DNA of 34,309 bases from DATJBF01 sp035516795 (GTDB taxonomy: Bacteria; Verrucomicrobiota; Verrucomicrobiia; Palsa-1439), in assembly GCA_035516795.1 (NCBI GenBank), contig DATIZX010000131.1, positions 1 to 34,309 of the forward strand. Direction: 5' to 3'. How positions within the stretch are numbered: the first letter of the stretch is position 1; each line of letters begins with the position of its first letter. The notes under the pieces are model-generated. The model was not told where the DNA came from, did not search any database, and saw only the letters and a program-made list of their open reading frames with translations. Position numbers and translations under genes: made by a program. Below, one piece after another: positions 6,698-15,341 of the stretch.

Positions 6698-8452
6698 ATG
6701 GACTCGTGGCGGCGATTCGCGTTTTGTCTGGCGGTTGTTTGTGGTCTTTACGCCTTTCATGTCCACCTGAAGACGGCCAAGATCTTCGCCAATCCGACGT
6801 GGAACGCGCAGGACGAGGTTGGCCAATTCTGGAGCGAATTTGCCTTTCACTACCGCTTCGCGAAGTTCTTTGCTGAACATCCGATGCGAGAGTGGACCCG
6901 GCTCGCCCGCGACCGTGACGTCCAATATCCGGACACGATCAACGACTGGACGGAGTTCACCGTGGCAATGGAGGCGCCCGTCGGCGTGCTTTACCGCTGG
7001 CTGAAGCCGGCGACCCCATTCCACCTTTTTGTCGTCTGGTACGACTGCCTGGTGTCGAGCTTATCCTTGTTTGCCGTCTTCTTCCTGGCGCGGGCATTGT
7101 GGCACAGCGACTGGGCCGGGACGTTTGCGAGCGGACTGTATGCCGCTCTTTATCCCGGTTACGGACGGACGGTAAAGAATCTATTCCTCCGAGAAGATTT
7201 CGCGGTTCCGCTGATTATTTTCGCGCTGGTTTTCACGGTGCGGGCGTTGGAGGAGCAAAAGGTGCGCGACCAGGTTCTTGCGGCGGTGTTTTGGCTGGCG
7301 GCATTGGCGAGTTGGCACCTGACGCAGTTCGTGATGGCACCGCTGACGGTGGCGGCGGTGTTGGTATACTTGGGAAAAGGCGAGACGCCGCGAGTGCCGT
7401 GGCTGGTGTTCGTGCTGGCGGGAGGCGCGGTGTTGATCCCTGTGCTGCGCGCCAAGGAGTTCTATGTGTCCCCCACCATGTGCTTGTTGTATGCATTGTC
7501 ATTGGCCGTGTGGATCAATGGCGGGAGGAAACGGGCGACGATTCTGTTTGCGGGCTCTCTGGTGGTGTTTCTTGCAGCGGGAGCGCTGCTGCAGAAATCG
7601 TACGGGGAGTACGCACATGTCTACGAACTTTTCTTTTCCAAGCTGCGCTTTCTAGGCGTGAAGCCGGCCGATCCGTCCGCGCTGCCTTGGGAAGCACGGT
7701 TGCTGTGGGAAGGGGCATTTGACACGGCGACCTGGCGTGAATGGTGGCATAGTTTGGAGTGGTGCCTGCCGCTAGCCCTGGTAGCCATGGGCATAGCATG
7801 GCGGCAGAAGCAAACGGCCTTGCGTGTCATGGCGGTGTTTACCCTGTTGCTGTTTCCGTTGGCTTGGATGGTGGTCCGATACTTCACATTCCTGGGTTTC
7901 GCCGCGGCGGTATTGGCAGCGGGACTCATCACGCGGCGGCTTTCGTGGAAGCTCGCGATCATGATCGCAACGGTGTGGCAATTGGGGTTACTGAATTCGC
8001 GGCCGCTCGAGCGGCAACAACCGACGCCAAGCGAGTACCGGCCGATAGTGAACTGGCTACGCAAGAACACGCCGACGAACGCGGTGGTGCTTGCGTCGAT
8101 TTCGGAATCGCCGGTGTTTCTCGCCCATACGGGAAGACCGATCATCTTGCACTCGAAATTCGAGAATCAACGGATCCGCAAGCGCTACCGGGAAATGCTG
8201 GAAGCGATCTACGAGAGCGAGGAGCACTTCTACATGTTCGCGCGCAAGTACGGCGCCACCTACTTTGTGTACGACGCCGGGTTCATCTATGACGGAGCCG
8301 ACTCGCGACGTTACAAGGCGGACAAAATGGGAACCCTTGATCCGGACTGCGCGGCAATGCTGTTTGCTGATCGACCCGAACGGCTGCAGCATTTCAAGTT
8401 GGAGATTTCGAATTCTCGATTCGCTGTGTTTCGCGTGCTCACTTCATCGTAG
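6698..8452 (+). CDS. STT3-like GT-C multi-pass membrane glycosyltransferase
   Basis: The protein has 584 residues with roughly 11-13 membrane helices in the first 440 and a soluble C-terminal domain. The ATG at 6698 was chosen because it leads directly into the first helix; a GTG frame opens from 6614 inside the preceding gene. The large first loop (SEFAFHYRFAKFFAE, then RDVQYPDTINDW) and the C-terminal RPIVNWLRKNTPTNAVVL, ARKYGATYFVYDAG resemble STT3/PglB/AglB-like proteins, which transfer lipid-linked glycans to proteins. The canonical WWDYG motif is not seen, so the STT3 role is inferred and other GT-C activities remain possible. It is followed by a convergent pseudogene. Confidence 0.6.
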   Translation: MDSWRRFAFCLAVVCGLYAFHVHLKTAKIFANPTWNAQDEVGQFWSEFAFHYRFAKFFAEHPMREWTRLARDRDVQYPDTINDWTEFTVAMEAPVGVLYRWLKPATPFHLFVVWYDCLVSSLSLFAVFFLARALWHSDWAGTFASGLYAALYPGYGRTVKNLFLREDFAVPLIIFALVFTVRALEEQKVRDQVLAAVFWLAALASWHLTQFVMAPLTVAAVLVYLGKGETPRVPWLVFVLAGGAVLIPVLRAKEFYVSPTMCLLYALSLAVWINGGRKRATILFAGSLVVFLAAGALLQKSYGEYAHVYELFFSKLRFLGVKPADPSALPWEARLLWEGAFDTATWREWWHSLEWCLPLALVAMGIAWRQKQTALRVMAVFTLLLFPLAWMVVRYFTFLGFAAAVLAAGLITRRLSWKLAIMIATVWQLGLLNSRPLERQQPTPSEYRPIVNWLRKNTPTNAVVLASISESPVFLAHTGRPIILHSKFENQRIRKRYREMLEAIYESEEHFYMFARKYGATYFVYDAGFIYDGADSRRYKADKMGTLDPDCAAMLFADRPERLQHFKLEISNSRFAVFRVLTSS

Positions 8453-8911
8453 CATCGTGGGAGAGGATATCCCCGTTGCGTTCGAAATGGATGCTCTCAA
8501 CGTTCGCGCTGCAAGCGATCAGGGCCTTCGTGTGAGCCGGCGGAACCATGGGCACTTTCTCGAAGACGATTTCTTGCGCCCTGCAGTAGAGCACCGGGCA
8601 CACTTCAGAATTAAGCTTACGGCGCGCGGCGAGCACGGGCTGGCGGTAGGCTTCGTTGGTCCAGAAACAGATATTGAGCGCGGAACCGAGCGTCGCTGTC
8701 TCTTTATCGAACAGCACGTAAAGGAGATTATTGGCATCGCCATGTGTCGCCCCCTACCCGAGCAACGCCATTTCATGTTCGCTGTGACTGGCGCGGTTGC
8801 GGTCGGTCCCCCATTTGTTCCGAACAATTTCAACAGGGAAGATGGGGCGCATCGCTGCCAGCCACAGACAAAAAGGGCCAAAACGAAGGGGAAGTACGCA
8901 AAGTTTCTCAT
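8439..8911 (-). pseudogene. Decayed dipeptide/oligopeptide ABC transporter substrate-binding protein (DppA-like), C-terminal remnant
   Basis: On the minus strand the frame before base 8754 contains KWGT..., then EHEMALLG and an in-frame TAG (8754-8756). After the stop the same frame continues GATHGDANNLLYVLFDKET, GSALNICFWTNEAYRQ, LYCRAQEIVFEKVPMVPPAHT and IHFERNGD. These match, in order, the C-terminal region of DppA-type binding proteins, where HEMxLxGWTGDNGDPDN is usual; the TAG stands where tryptophan is expected. Another frame begins at 8911 with MRNFAYFPFVLALFVCGWQRC, a plausible signal peptide. The simplest reading is a deletion of the middle of the gene plus a frameshift and a nonsense change. 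It is convergent with the STT3-like gene (3' ends overlap by 14 bases). Confidence 0.72.
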
Positions 8912-9019
8912 TGGCGCGATAATAGCTAACCAGCATAATCTGCATAAGCGGACGTTTGACATTGTGGGAGTGGACATCTAGACTGATAGGGATTTTTCGA
9001 GGGATTTGTCCTCTGATAC

Positions 9020-10006
9020 ATGAGTGACGGGCTTACCATTGCCAAGAGCAGGTTCTCCTTCAATTCCATCAATTGGGTGAAGGTGGCGCTTCTTCTCGTC
9101 TTGGCGGGGTTGATTTACTACTCGTACTGGGTTCAGCCGGTAGAGCGGGCAATGACCTGTTACGAGTGGTTGACCAGGCATTGGAGTAATGTCTCGAATT
9201 ATTCGCATGGTCCGTTGATTCCTTTGATTGCCGGGCTATTGGTTTGGTGGAAGCGGAAGGAGCTATTAGCTGCTCGGATTGCGCCGGCGCGGTTAGGAAC
9301 GGCTGTGGTAGCGATTGCCTCCGGCTTTTACTATATGGGGGTCAAGGCAGACCAACCGCGAATTGTCGTTTTCTCGTTCGTGATCTTGTTGTATGGCTTG
9401 GCCCTGGCTCTGGGCGGTCGCGAGGTCTTCCGCGTCCTGTTTTTCCCGATTACCTTTTTGCTTCTCATGATTCCGCTGAACTTCCTGGACGAAGTGGTGG
9501 GTTTCCCCTTGCGGCAAATGGTCGCCTCGATGTCCACGGCTTTACTGAACTGGTTTGGCATCGAAACCGTGCGGGTGGGAACGGCAATTTACTCCCGCGT
9601 CTTCCATTTTGATGTGGCCGATCCTTGTAGCGGCATTCGCTCCTTGATGGCGTTAACGACGGTAACTGCGGCGTATGCCTACGTGACGCAACGGGTGCAG
9701 TGGAAGCGGTGGGTGCTGTTCTTGAGCGCCGTACCTTTGGCGGTGTTGGGAAATCTGGCCCGCGTTAGCTCGATTGCCTTGGTCGCCGAGGTGTATGGTC
9801 AGGAACTCGCCACCAAAACTTATCACGAATACTCAGGCTACATTGTTTTCGGCGTGGCCTTATCGGCAATGGTGGTCATCGGGCTGCTGTTGAATTTCCC
9901 CTATCGCCGTGTGTTCGAGAGTCTAATGAAACCGGCACCCAATCGCGAAGACGTGGACGGAGATAGACTACCGCCGCCCGACCAACCGGAGAGATTCCAT
10001 GAATGA
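9020..10006 (+). CDS. Exosortase (copy 2, EpsI-linked)
   Basis: The protein has 328 residues with many membrane helices. The pattern is classical exosortase: NYSHGPLIPLIAGLLVWWKR near residue 57, then PLNFLDEVVGFPLRQM, and the catalytic residues C203 (DPCSGIRSLMALTTV), R248 (GNLARVSSIALV) and H269 (YHEYSGYIVFGV). The role inferred from the family is cleavage and anchoring of C-terminal PEP-like tails. The EpsI-like gene overlaps its 3' end (ATG at 9999, stop TGA at 10004-10006), so they are co-translated and probably cooperate. The tail (about 20 residues, acidic and Pro-rich) is cytoplasmic. No good ribosome site is seen before the ATG at 9020, although a weak AG-rich stretch lies upstream. 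Confidence 0.93.
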   Translation: MSDGLTIAKSRFSFNSINWVKVALLLVLAGLIYYSYWVQPVERAMTCYEWLTRHWSNVSNYSHGPLIPLIAGLLVWWKRKELLAARIAPARLGTAVVAIASGFYYMGVKADQPRIVVFSFVILLYGLALALGGREVFRVLFFPITFLLLMIPLNFLDEVVGFPLRQMVASMSTALLNWFGIETVRVGTAIYSRVFHFDVADPCSGIRSLMALTTVTAAYAYVTQRVQWKRWVLFLSAVPLAVLGNLARVSSIALVAEVYGQELATKTYHEYSGYIVFGVALSAMVVIGLLLNFPYRRVFESLMKPAPNREDVDGDRLPPPDQPERFHE

Positions 10007-10760
10007 GTTGCTTGGCTTCAGTACACAGATAATGGCAGAACAGCCGCAAACGCCGGCGCGCGGGTCGGGTGTGATGCAGATCGGGCTTTTGGTCGCCATT
10101 TTGGGAATCGGCGTTCTGTTGACAGCTCTGACTTCGGACGTGAGCAAGGTTTCCGAGCCGGGGGTGAAACTTGTCAATGGACAACTATTCCTTGTGGACA
10201 AGGTGGCGGATTGGACCGGTGGCGAATTGCAGGGGTTGAGCGACCAAGAGAAGAAGATCTTGCCTGCCGATACCGAAGGGGCTCGCCGGTTGTTCACGGA
10301 CAAGGAAGGTCACGAGGTGTTTTGCTCGATTGTCCTGGCGGGGCGTGATGTAACCAGCATTCACCGTCCCGAATTATGTTTACCGGGTCAGGGGTGGACC
10401 ATTCAGAATGAACAGGTGCAGCAAGTGCCGGTGGCCACGGCGCACGGGGGGATACTCGATGTGATGCGAATCAACGCTACGCGTTCGATCCCGCTGGCCA
10501 ATGGGGAGACTGGCCGGTACCGCGCGATTTTTGTGTATTGGTTTGTCGGCAAGAACAGGACCACGCCGTACCACTGGCAGCGCATCTTTTGGACGTCGTT
10601 GGATCGGGTGTTTTACAATACCAACCATCGATGGGCTTATATTTTGATTTCCATGCCGAACATAGATGCGGTCGGTTCTGTAGAAGAAACCATGAAGATT
10701 ATAAGCGGGTTTGTGCAGGACATCTATCCAACATTGATCGCGAGGCAACCGACGCACTAG
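9999..10760 (+). CDS. Exosortase-associated EpsI-family protein
   Basis: The protein has 253 residues. The start at 9999 has GGAGAG (9988-9993) upstream and overlaps the exosortase stop by 8 bases. After one N-terminal membrane helix (residues about 25-46) comes the EpsI domain with its signature SIHRPELCLPGQGW (H122, C127) and the later region GRYRAIFVYWFVGKN. EpsI proteins sit next to exosortases, sometimes fused, in exopolysaccharide-linked loci; the biochemical role is not settled. The gene is followed 16 bases later by the polyprenyl glycosylphosphotransferase, so exosortase, EpsI and sugar transferase form one transcription unit. Confidence 0.9.
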   Translation: MNELLGFSTQIMAEQPQTPARGSGVMQIGLLVAILGIGVLLTALTSDVSKVSEPGVKLVNGQLFLVDKVADWTGGELQGLSDQEKKILPADTEGARRLFTDKEGHEVFCSIVLAGRDVTSIHRPELCLPGQGWTIQNEQVQQVPVATAHGGILDVMRINATRSIPLANGETGRYRAIFVYWFVGKNRTTPYHWQRIFWTSLDRVFYNTNHRWAYILISMPNIDAVGSVEETMKIISGFVQDIYPTLIARQPTH

Positions 10761-10776
10761 GATACCAAGCGTTCCC

Positions 10777-12195
10777 ATGGCCGGCGGACGACGAGATTTC
10801 ATTATCCAGATCAATCAGATCGGCGATGCATTACTAATTGCCTGTGTATTCTGGTTGGCACATGCGGTGCGAGAGCAGTTGGCGTTCTCGTTTCCGTTCC
10901 GATACCAGTTCCTCGGTTACTGGTTTGAATTAGGCATCATCGGCAGATTTAGTCAATACAAGTATTTGTATTTGATCATTCTCCCGCTCTATCCGCTGCT
11001 GCTCGACATGAACGGCTTTTACGGTCGGGCGCACGGTTTGCAGCGTCGCAACACCCTTTGGATCTTATGCAAGAGTTGCACCTTGTGTGTTTTGGCAATC
11101 ATGGCGGCCATGTATCTTTTCCGTTGGTCCGTGCTGAGCCGTGGCGTCGTGATTCTCTTTGCGGTGTTCAGTATCATTGCCCTCTTCGTAAAGGATCAGT
11201 TCTTCCAGGCGCACATGCGTCATCGTGCCCGCACCGGCAAGGACGTGACGGAGATCATCCTGGTAGGCTCGCCGGAACGCAATCTGGCGTTTGCGGAACA
11301 GCTCGAGTCGCATCCCGAATGGAGTCTACGCATCGCCACCCAGCTCAATCCGAACGGCGACCTGCTTCAGGAATTGCCCGTTCTGCTACATCGCCTTCCG
11401 GTGGGTTGCGTCGTTTTCAACGTCACGCAAACGGCCTTCAGCGAGATTGAAAAGGCCATTTTGGCTTGCGAGGTGGAAGGTGTCGAAGCCTGGCTCGTCG
11501 CCGACTTTGTCAAGACCTCGATCGCCCGAGCTACGGTGGATGATTTTTTTGGTAAGCCGCTGCTGATCTTTCGTACCACGCCCGAGCTTACTTGGCAATT
11601 GGTCTTCAAACGGCTGATCGATGTCACAGGAGCCGTCGTGGGCTTGCTGGTCTTTGGGCCCTTGATAATGCTGCCTGCCGCCATCATCATCAAACTCACT
11701 TCACCCGGCCCGATCTTCTTCGGTCAGAAACGCAGCGGGCTGCACGGTCGCCTGTTTACGATGTTCAAGTTCCGTTCGATGGTGAATAATGCGGAAATGT
11801 TGCGCGCGGAATTGGCGGTCTACAATGAAATGAGCGGGCCGGTTTTCAAAATGAAGGACGATCCACGTGTCACGCCGTTCGGACGTTTTCTGCGCAAGAC
11901 AAGTATTGATGAATTTCCCCAACTCTGGAATGTTCTCTTGGGCGATATGAGCCTGGTGGGGCCCCGTCCGCCAATCCCCAGCGAAGTCCTGCAATATGAT
12001 CCTTGGCATCGACGCCGCCTCTCGATGAAACCCGGGCTCACCTGTCTCTGGCAAGTCGGTGGGCGCAATAAAATCAGCTTCGATCAATGGATGAAGCTGG
12101 ATCTGCAGTACATCGACAATTGGTCGCTTTGGCTCGATCTTAAGATTCTTCTCCGCACGGTTCCTGTTGTTCTATCGGGCTTCGGCGCGCGATAA
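10777..12195 (+). CDS. Exopolysaccharide polyprenyl glycosylphosphotransferase (WbaP/WcaJ family)
   Basis: The protein has 472 residues. N-terminal membrane helices (about four in residues 15-145) are followed by a CoA-binding-like domain (about 145-270) and the C-terminal bacterial sugar transferase domain (about 275-472). The core motifs are present: SPGPIFFGQKRSG, FKFRSMV, DDPRVTPFGRFLRKTSIDEFPQLWNVL, GDMSLVGPRPP and KPGLTCLWQVGGRNKISFD. Such enzymes start repeat-unit synthesis by putting a hexose-1-phosphate onto undecaprenyl phosphate at the inner face of the membrane. The donor sugar cannot be read. The gene follows EpsI by 16 bases and precedes the UDP-xylose synthase. Confidence 0.95.
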   Translation: MAGGRRDFIIQINQIGDALLIACVFWLAHAVREQLAFSFPFRYQFLGYWFELGIIGRFSQYKYLYLIILPLYPLLLDMNGFYGRAHGLQRRNTLWILCKSCTLCVLAIMAAMYLFRWSVLSRGVVILFAVFSIIALFVKDQFFQAHMRHRARTGKDVTEIILVGSPERNLAFAEQLESHPEWSLRIATQLNPNGDLLQELPVLLHRLPVGCVVFNVTQTAFSEIEKAILACEVEGVEAWLVADFVKTSIARATVDDFFGKPLLIFRTTPELTWQLVFKRLIDVTGAVVGLLVFGPLIMLPAAIIIKLTSPGPIFFGQKRSGLHGRLFTMFKFRSMVNNAEMLRAELAVYNEMSGPVFKMKDDPRVTPFGRFLRKTSIDEFPQLWNVLLGDMSLVGPRPPIPSEVLQYDPWHRRRLSMKPGLTCLWQVGGRNKISFDQWMKLDLQYIDNWSLWLDLKILLRTVPVVLSGFGAR

Positions 12196-12245
12196 CGCGT
12201 TTTTTTGTTGCTCGCAGGCACGAATTCTGCGAATCACACAACGCC

Positions 12246-13190
12246 ATGACCTCGACTACTCCGATCTCCGTCGTCACCGGTGGCGCCGGATTCTTGGGCT
12301 CGCATCTATCTGACCGTCTCCTCGCCGAAGGGCATCGCGTGGTCGCCATCGACAATCTCATCACGGGAAACGTCGACAATATCGCCCACCTCGCTGGCAA
12401 TCCCAATTTCAAATTCATTCGTCACGACGTCACTCAATACATTTATCTCGATGTTCCTGTGCGGTTTATTTTCCATTTCGCCTCGCCCGCCAGCCCGATC
12501 GATTACCTGCAATTGCCCATTCAGACCTTGAAGGTCGGCTCGCTCGGTACCCACAACGCACTGGGCCTGGCCAAAGCCAAGGGCGCGAAGTTCATTCTGG
12601 CGTCCACTTCTGAATGTTACGGTGACCCACTAGAACATCCCCAATCCGAAGGTTACTGGGGCAACGTCAACCCCATTGGTCCGCGCGGTGTTTACGACGA
12701 AGCCAAGCGCTTTGCCGAAGCAATAACCATGGCCTATCATCGCTATCACAGGGTGGACACCCGGATCGTGCGCATCTTCAACACCTACGGCCCGCGGATG
12801 CGCCTCCGCGATGGTCGTGTGGTGCCGGCGTTCATCGGCCAAGCCCTGCACGGAGAGCCGCTTACCGTTTTTGGGGAAGGTCGACAGACCCGGAGTTTCT
12901 GCTACGTCAGCGATCTGGTAGATGGCATCTATCGTCTCTCCCAATGCGATTTCCACGAGCCGGTCAACATCGGCAATCCCACTGAGTTCACCATCCTGCA
13001 GTTTGCCCAACTCATCATCGAGATTACCGGTAGCCAGAGCCGGATCACCCACGAACCGCTGCCTGTGGATGATCCCAAACAGCGCCGCCCCGACATCTCG
13101 CGTGCCCGAAAACTTCTCGGCTGGGAACCAAAGGTGGATTTGCAGGCCGGTCTCCGTCAGACCATCGAGTATTTCCGCGACAAGGTGTGA
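12246..13190 (+). CDS. uxs: UDP-glucuronate decarboxylase (UDP-xylose synthase)
   Basis: The protein has 314 residues, full length for UXS. The N-terminal NAD-binding motif TGGAGFLGSHLSDRLL is followed by the UXS-specific string of motifs: FASPASPIDY, TSECYGDPLEHPQSEGYWGNVNP, YDEAKRFAEA (catalytic Tyr and Lys), RIFNTYGPRMRLRDGRVVPAF and FGEGRQTRSFCYVSDLVDGI. The enzyme converts UDP-glucuronate to UDP-xylose in the cytosol, feeding pentose into polysaccharide or glycoprotein synthesis. It lies 50 bases after the glycosylphosphotransferase and completes the exosortase-EpsI-sugar transferase unit. A UDP-glucose dehydrogenase, needed to make UDP-glucuronate, is not in the window. Confidence 0.95.
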   Translation: MTSTTPISVVTGGAGFLGSHLSDRLLAEGHRVVAIDNLITGNVDNIAHLAGNPNFKFIRHDVTQYIYLDVPVRFIFHFASPASPIDYLQLPIQTLKVGSLGTHNALGLAKAKGAKFILASTSECYGDPLEHPQSEGYWGNVNPIGPRGVYDEAKRFAEAITMAYHRYHRVDTRIVRIFNTYGPRMRLRDGRVVPAFIGQALHGEPLTVFGEGRQTRSFCYVSDLVDGIYRLSQCDFHEPVNIGNPTEFTILQFAQLIIEITGSQSRITHEPLPVDDPKQRRPDISRARKLLGWEPKVDLQAGLRQTIEYFRDKV

Positions 13191-13204
13191 ATCGCGGTTC
13201 CCTG

Positions 13205-13432
13205 TTAAAGCCGCGTCTTCACTCCCATGGCACGCAGTGCGCACCAGCCGCGCACGCCTTCGAAAATCATGAATGACCCAGCCAGGGCGAGCAAGATTCC
13301 GGCGGTGAGAAGGGCCGACGAATGGCACCGCCTCCCGGTGAGAAGTCCAGCGAGTCCGCACAGAACGATCACTGACCCGCTCATCAACCGGGCTTTTCGC
13401 CCACGCTTGTCAATGTTGCACGCCAGCTTCAT
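13205..13432 (-). CDS. DUF2892-like small membrane protein
   Basis: The product has 75 residues and two predicted membrane helices. The ATG at 13432 overlaps the TGA stop of the upstream gene (ATGA), which supports this start over the longer frame. The sequence IDKRGRKARLMSGSVIVLCG, the second helix and the tail GVRGWCALRAMGVKTRL match DUF2892, the domain of YgaP C-termini: an R-rich inner segment, a G-rich helix and a G-x-C-x5-G-x-x-T tail. The function of the family is unclear. It is co-transcribed with the DUF2007-like gene. A second DUF2892 gene is at 32387. Confidence 0.7.
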   Translation of the reverse strand: MKLACNIDKRGRKARLMSGSVIVLCGLAGLLTGRRCHSSALLTAGILLALAGSFMIFEGVRGWCALRAMGVKTRL

Positions 13433-13953
13433 TTGAGGCGTCGGCTGGCCCAACTTCCTGCAAACAACGCCGCAAACGCGAACAAAAGCACAATAATCCA
13501 TTGCAGTTGCGGTGGCGCGAGCTTTAACCAAGCTGGCCAGATAGCCCACAATATCGCAGCGGCTCCGAGGAATGCCACGCCGACCCAACCAAGAAATTCG
13601 AATGTTTTGCGTTCTTCACGGACAGCGGCACGGAGTTCTGCGATCGTCTTTTTGTCCGGTTTTACCTTTTGAGCCGCGGTTTCTTCAAGCATCTGTTGAT
13701 CGGTCTCGGTGCTTTGAAATTCCTGCAACAAACTGCGGGCTCTTTCCGCATCCTGCTCGAGCACAAACACGCTGTTCATTTGATTGGTGCCAGTCAGATT
13801 TTCCGCCACATCCAATGGCGGCACGCTCGGCGGTGTTCGCAAGGTCGCCTCGATACCATTGTCATGCAGATAACCTATCACAATATTGCCTTCCCACTCA
13901 TTGGCGGCATGATGAATGGGCACCAACCTCTCGGATTGTTCGGGTTCGCTCAT
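13429..13953 (-). CDS. DUF2007-like protein with C-terminal membrane anchor
   Basis: The protein has 174 residues. The N-terminal part (about residues 9-80) fits the DUF2007 'putative signal transducing protein' domain: VPIHHAANEWEGNIVIGYLHDNGIEATLR, then MNSVFVLEQDAERARSLLQEF. This ferredoxin-like domain binds no known ligand. A charged helical linker (about 80-115) leads to two membrane helices (LGWVGVAFLGAAAILWAIW and LQWIIVLLFAFAALFAGSWA). The N-terminal domain presumably faces the cytoplasm. The overlapped DUF2892-like gene follows it, so the two small membrane proteins may act together. Confidence 0.72.
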   Translation of the reverse strand: MSEPEQSERLVPIHHAANEWEGNIVIGYLHDNGIEATLRTPPSVPPLDVAENLTGTNQMNSVFVLEQDAERARSLLQEFQSTETDQQMLEETAAQKVKPDKKTIAELRAAVREERKTFEFLGWVGVAFLGAAAILWAIWPAWLKLAPPQLQWIIVLLFAFAALFAGSWASRRLK

Positions 13954-14056
13954 GCAGCAATTTACGCGTTTCCTCAGCCGGTTTCCAAGAATTTTGTCCG
14001 AGAACCAAGCCTTGGCAGATTCATTGTCGGTGTTCTGAACCGCCGCGCGAGCCTTG

Positions 14057-14446
14057 TCAGTCTAATTCCAATTCTTCACGCACGACCTTGACGAGGTCTT
14101 CCATGGAAAAAGGTTTCTGGACATAGCCTCGCAAACCCGACTCGAACATACGGTGGGCAACCTGGTCTTCGCATCCCGTCAACAAGACGACGCGAACGTC
14201 CGGGTTCACTCGCTGCAAACATTCAAACACCAGGTCGCCGGTCATATCCGGCATGAGATAATCCAACAATACCAGGCCGATTTGCTGGTGGCGCGCCTCA
14301 TACAGCTCCAGCCCTTCCTTCGCGCCGGGCGCCGTCAACACCCCCCAACCCCCGGCTTCGAGACAACGCCGGATTATTTCGAGAACCTCCGGTTCGTCGT
14401 CGATGGCCAGAATTTTTTTCTGTGAGTTCGCGGGGCCGGCGCTCAT
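14057..14446 (-). CDS. Stand-alone response regulator receiver protein (CheY-like), copy 1
   Basis: The protein has 129 residues, just a receiver domain. Start at 14446 is the first ATG before the receiver. All conserved positions are present: acidic pair D16-D17 (LAIDDEPE), phospho-acceptor D62 (LLDYLMPDMTG), T90 (VVLLTGCED) and K111 (YVQKPFS). There is no output domain and no histidine kinase nearby, so it works as an orphan receiver in a phosphorelay whose partner lies elsewhere. The position after D62 is Tyr, as in copy 2. It is divergent from the SDR gene at 14514, with 67 bases between starts. Confidence 0.88.
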   Translation of the reverse strand: MSAGPANSQKKILAIDDEPEVLEIIRRCLEAGGWGVLTAPGAKEGLELYEARHQQIGLVLLDYLMPDMTGDLVFECLQRVNPDVRVVLLTGCEDQVAHRMFESGLRGYVQKPFSMEDLVKVVREELELD

Positions 14447-14513
14447 AGGGACATCCACTGGCAATATAAACGTTCGCCGTGTAACATACATCTCTGTCGC
14501 CGAGAAGCGAAAT

Positions 14514-15341
14514 ATGCATCTTGCTTTCCAAAACAAAGTGGTTGTGGTTACCGGCGCCTCCAGTGGCATTGGTCGCGAAACGGCACTGGCGTTTGCCCGG
14601 GCCGGCGCCCGGGTTATCCTGGCGGCCCGGCAGGAAGCCATGCTCCGCGAAGTGGCAAATGAGATTACTGCCAAGACGGGCCTCGTTGCCGATTGTGTCT
14701 TGGTCATCCCTACGGATGTGACGAAAGACGGGGATGTCCGGCGACTGGTGGACACGGTTCTCACCCGCTTTGGACGGCTGGACATCCTCGTCAATAACGC
14801 CGGGGTTGGAATGCGCGCGTTGGTAGGGGATACACCCTCAAACGACGTGCATCACCTGATGGAAGTGAATTTTCACGGTCCGCTGCGGTGCATCCAGGCG
14901 GTTCTCCCTCAGATGAAAAAACAACACGCGGGTCAAATCATCAATGTCGGCAGCGTGCTCAGCATGATCGCTTCTCCGCGCAACGGTGCTTATTGTGCCA
15001 GCAAATTTGCGCTGCTGGCATTGAGCGATTCGCTGCGGCTCGAATTGTACGGAACCGGCATCGACGTGATCTCGGTTCTTCCGTCGTACACGGACACGCC
15101 GTTCTTTGAGCATATGTTTCGCTACGGCAGCCCGACGCGCATCAGTCCGTTTAAAGGTCAAGACCCGGCCAAAGTCGCACGCGCCCTGCTGCGAGCGAGC
15201 CTTCGGCGGAAACGCCAGGTGGTGCTAACCTTTTCCGCACGACTCGGCATTTGGCTGCGGCGACTGGCGCCTGGTTTGCTGGATTTTGCAGTTCGTCTGA
15301 CGTATCAGAGGGCCGCCAAAGCCGATTCAAAAATGCGGTAG
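14514..15341 (+). CDS. Short-chain dehydrogenase/reductase (SDR)
   Basis: The protein has 275 residues. ATG at 14514 was chosen because it begins the classical SDR core; GAGAAG lies at 14502-14507. Motifs: cofactor loop TGASSGIG (13-20), NNAGVGM, catalytic Ser in NVGSVLS, and YCASK (Tyr and Lys). The C-terminal extension (about residues 225-275) is basic and hydrophobic (RRKRQVVLTFSARLGIWLRRLAPGLL), a feature of SDRs that sit on membranes, such as the DhrSX-like group. The substrate cannot be predicted. The 3' end overlaps the convergent macro-domain gene by 37 bases. Confidence 0.9.
   Translation: MHLAFQNKVVVVTGASSGIGRETALAFARAGARVILAARQEAMLREVANEITAKTGLVADCVLVIPTDVTKDGDVRRLVDTVLTRFGRLDILVNNAGVGMRALVGDTPSNDVHHLMEVNFHGPLRCIQAVLPQMKKQHAGQIINVGSVLSMIASPRNGAYCASKFALLALSDSLRLELYGTGIDVISVLPSYTDTPFFEHMFRYGSPTRISPFKGQDPAKVARALLRASLRRKRQVVLTFSARLGIWLRRLAPGLLDFAVRLTYQRAAKADSKMR

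Noticed and set aside
8754..8756. Possible UAG recoding (tryptophan or other) in the DppA-like frame
   Set aside because: Other changes (frameshift, lost middle region) point to decay; no other in-frame UAG reading is needed in the window.
12630..13361. 243-codon minus-strand frame
   Set aside because: Antisense to the UDP-xylose synthase gene.
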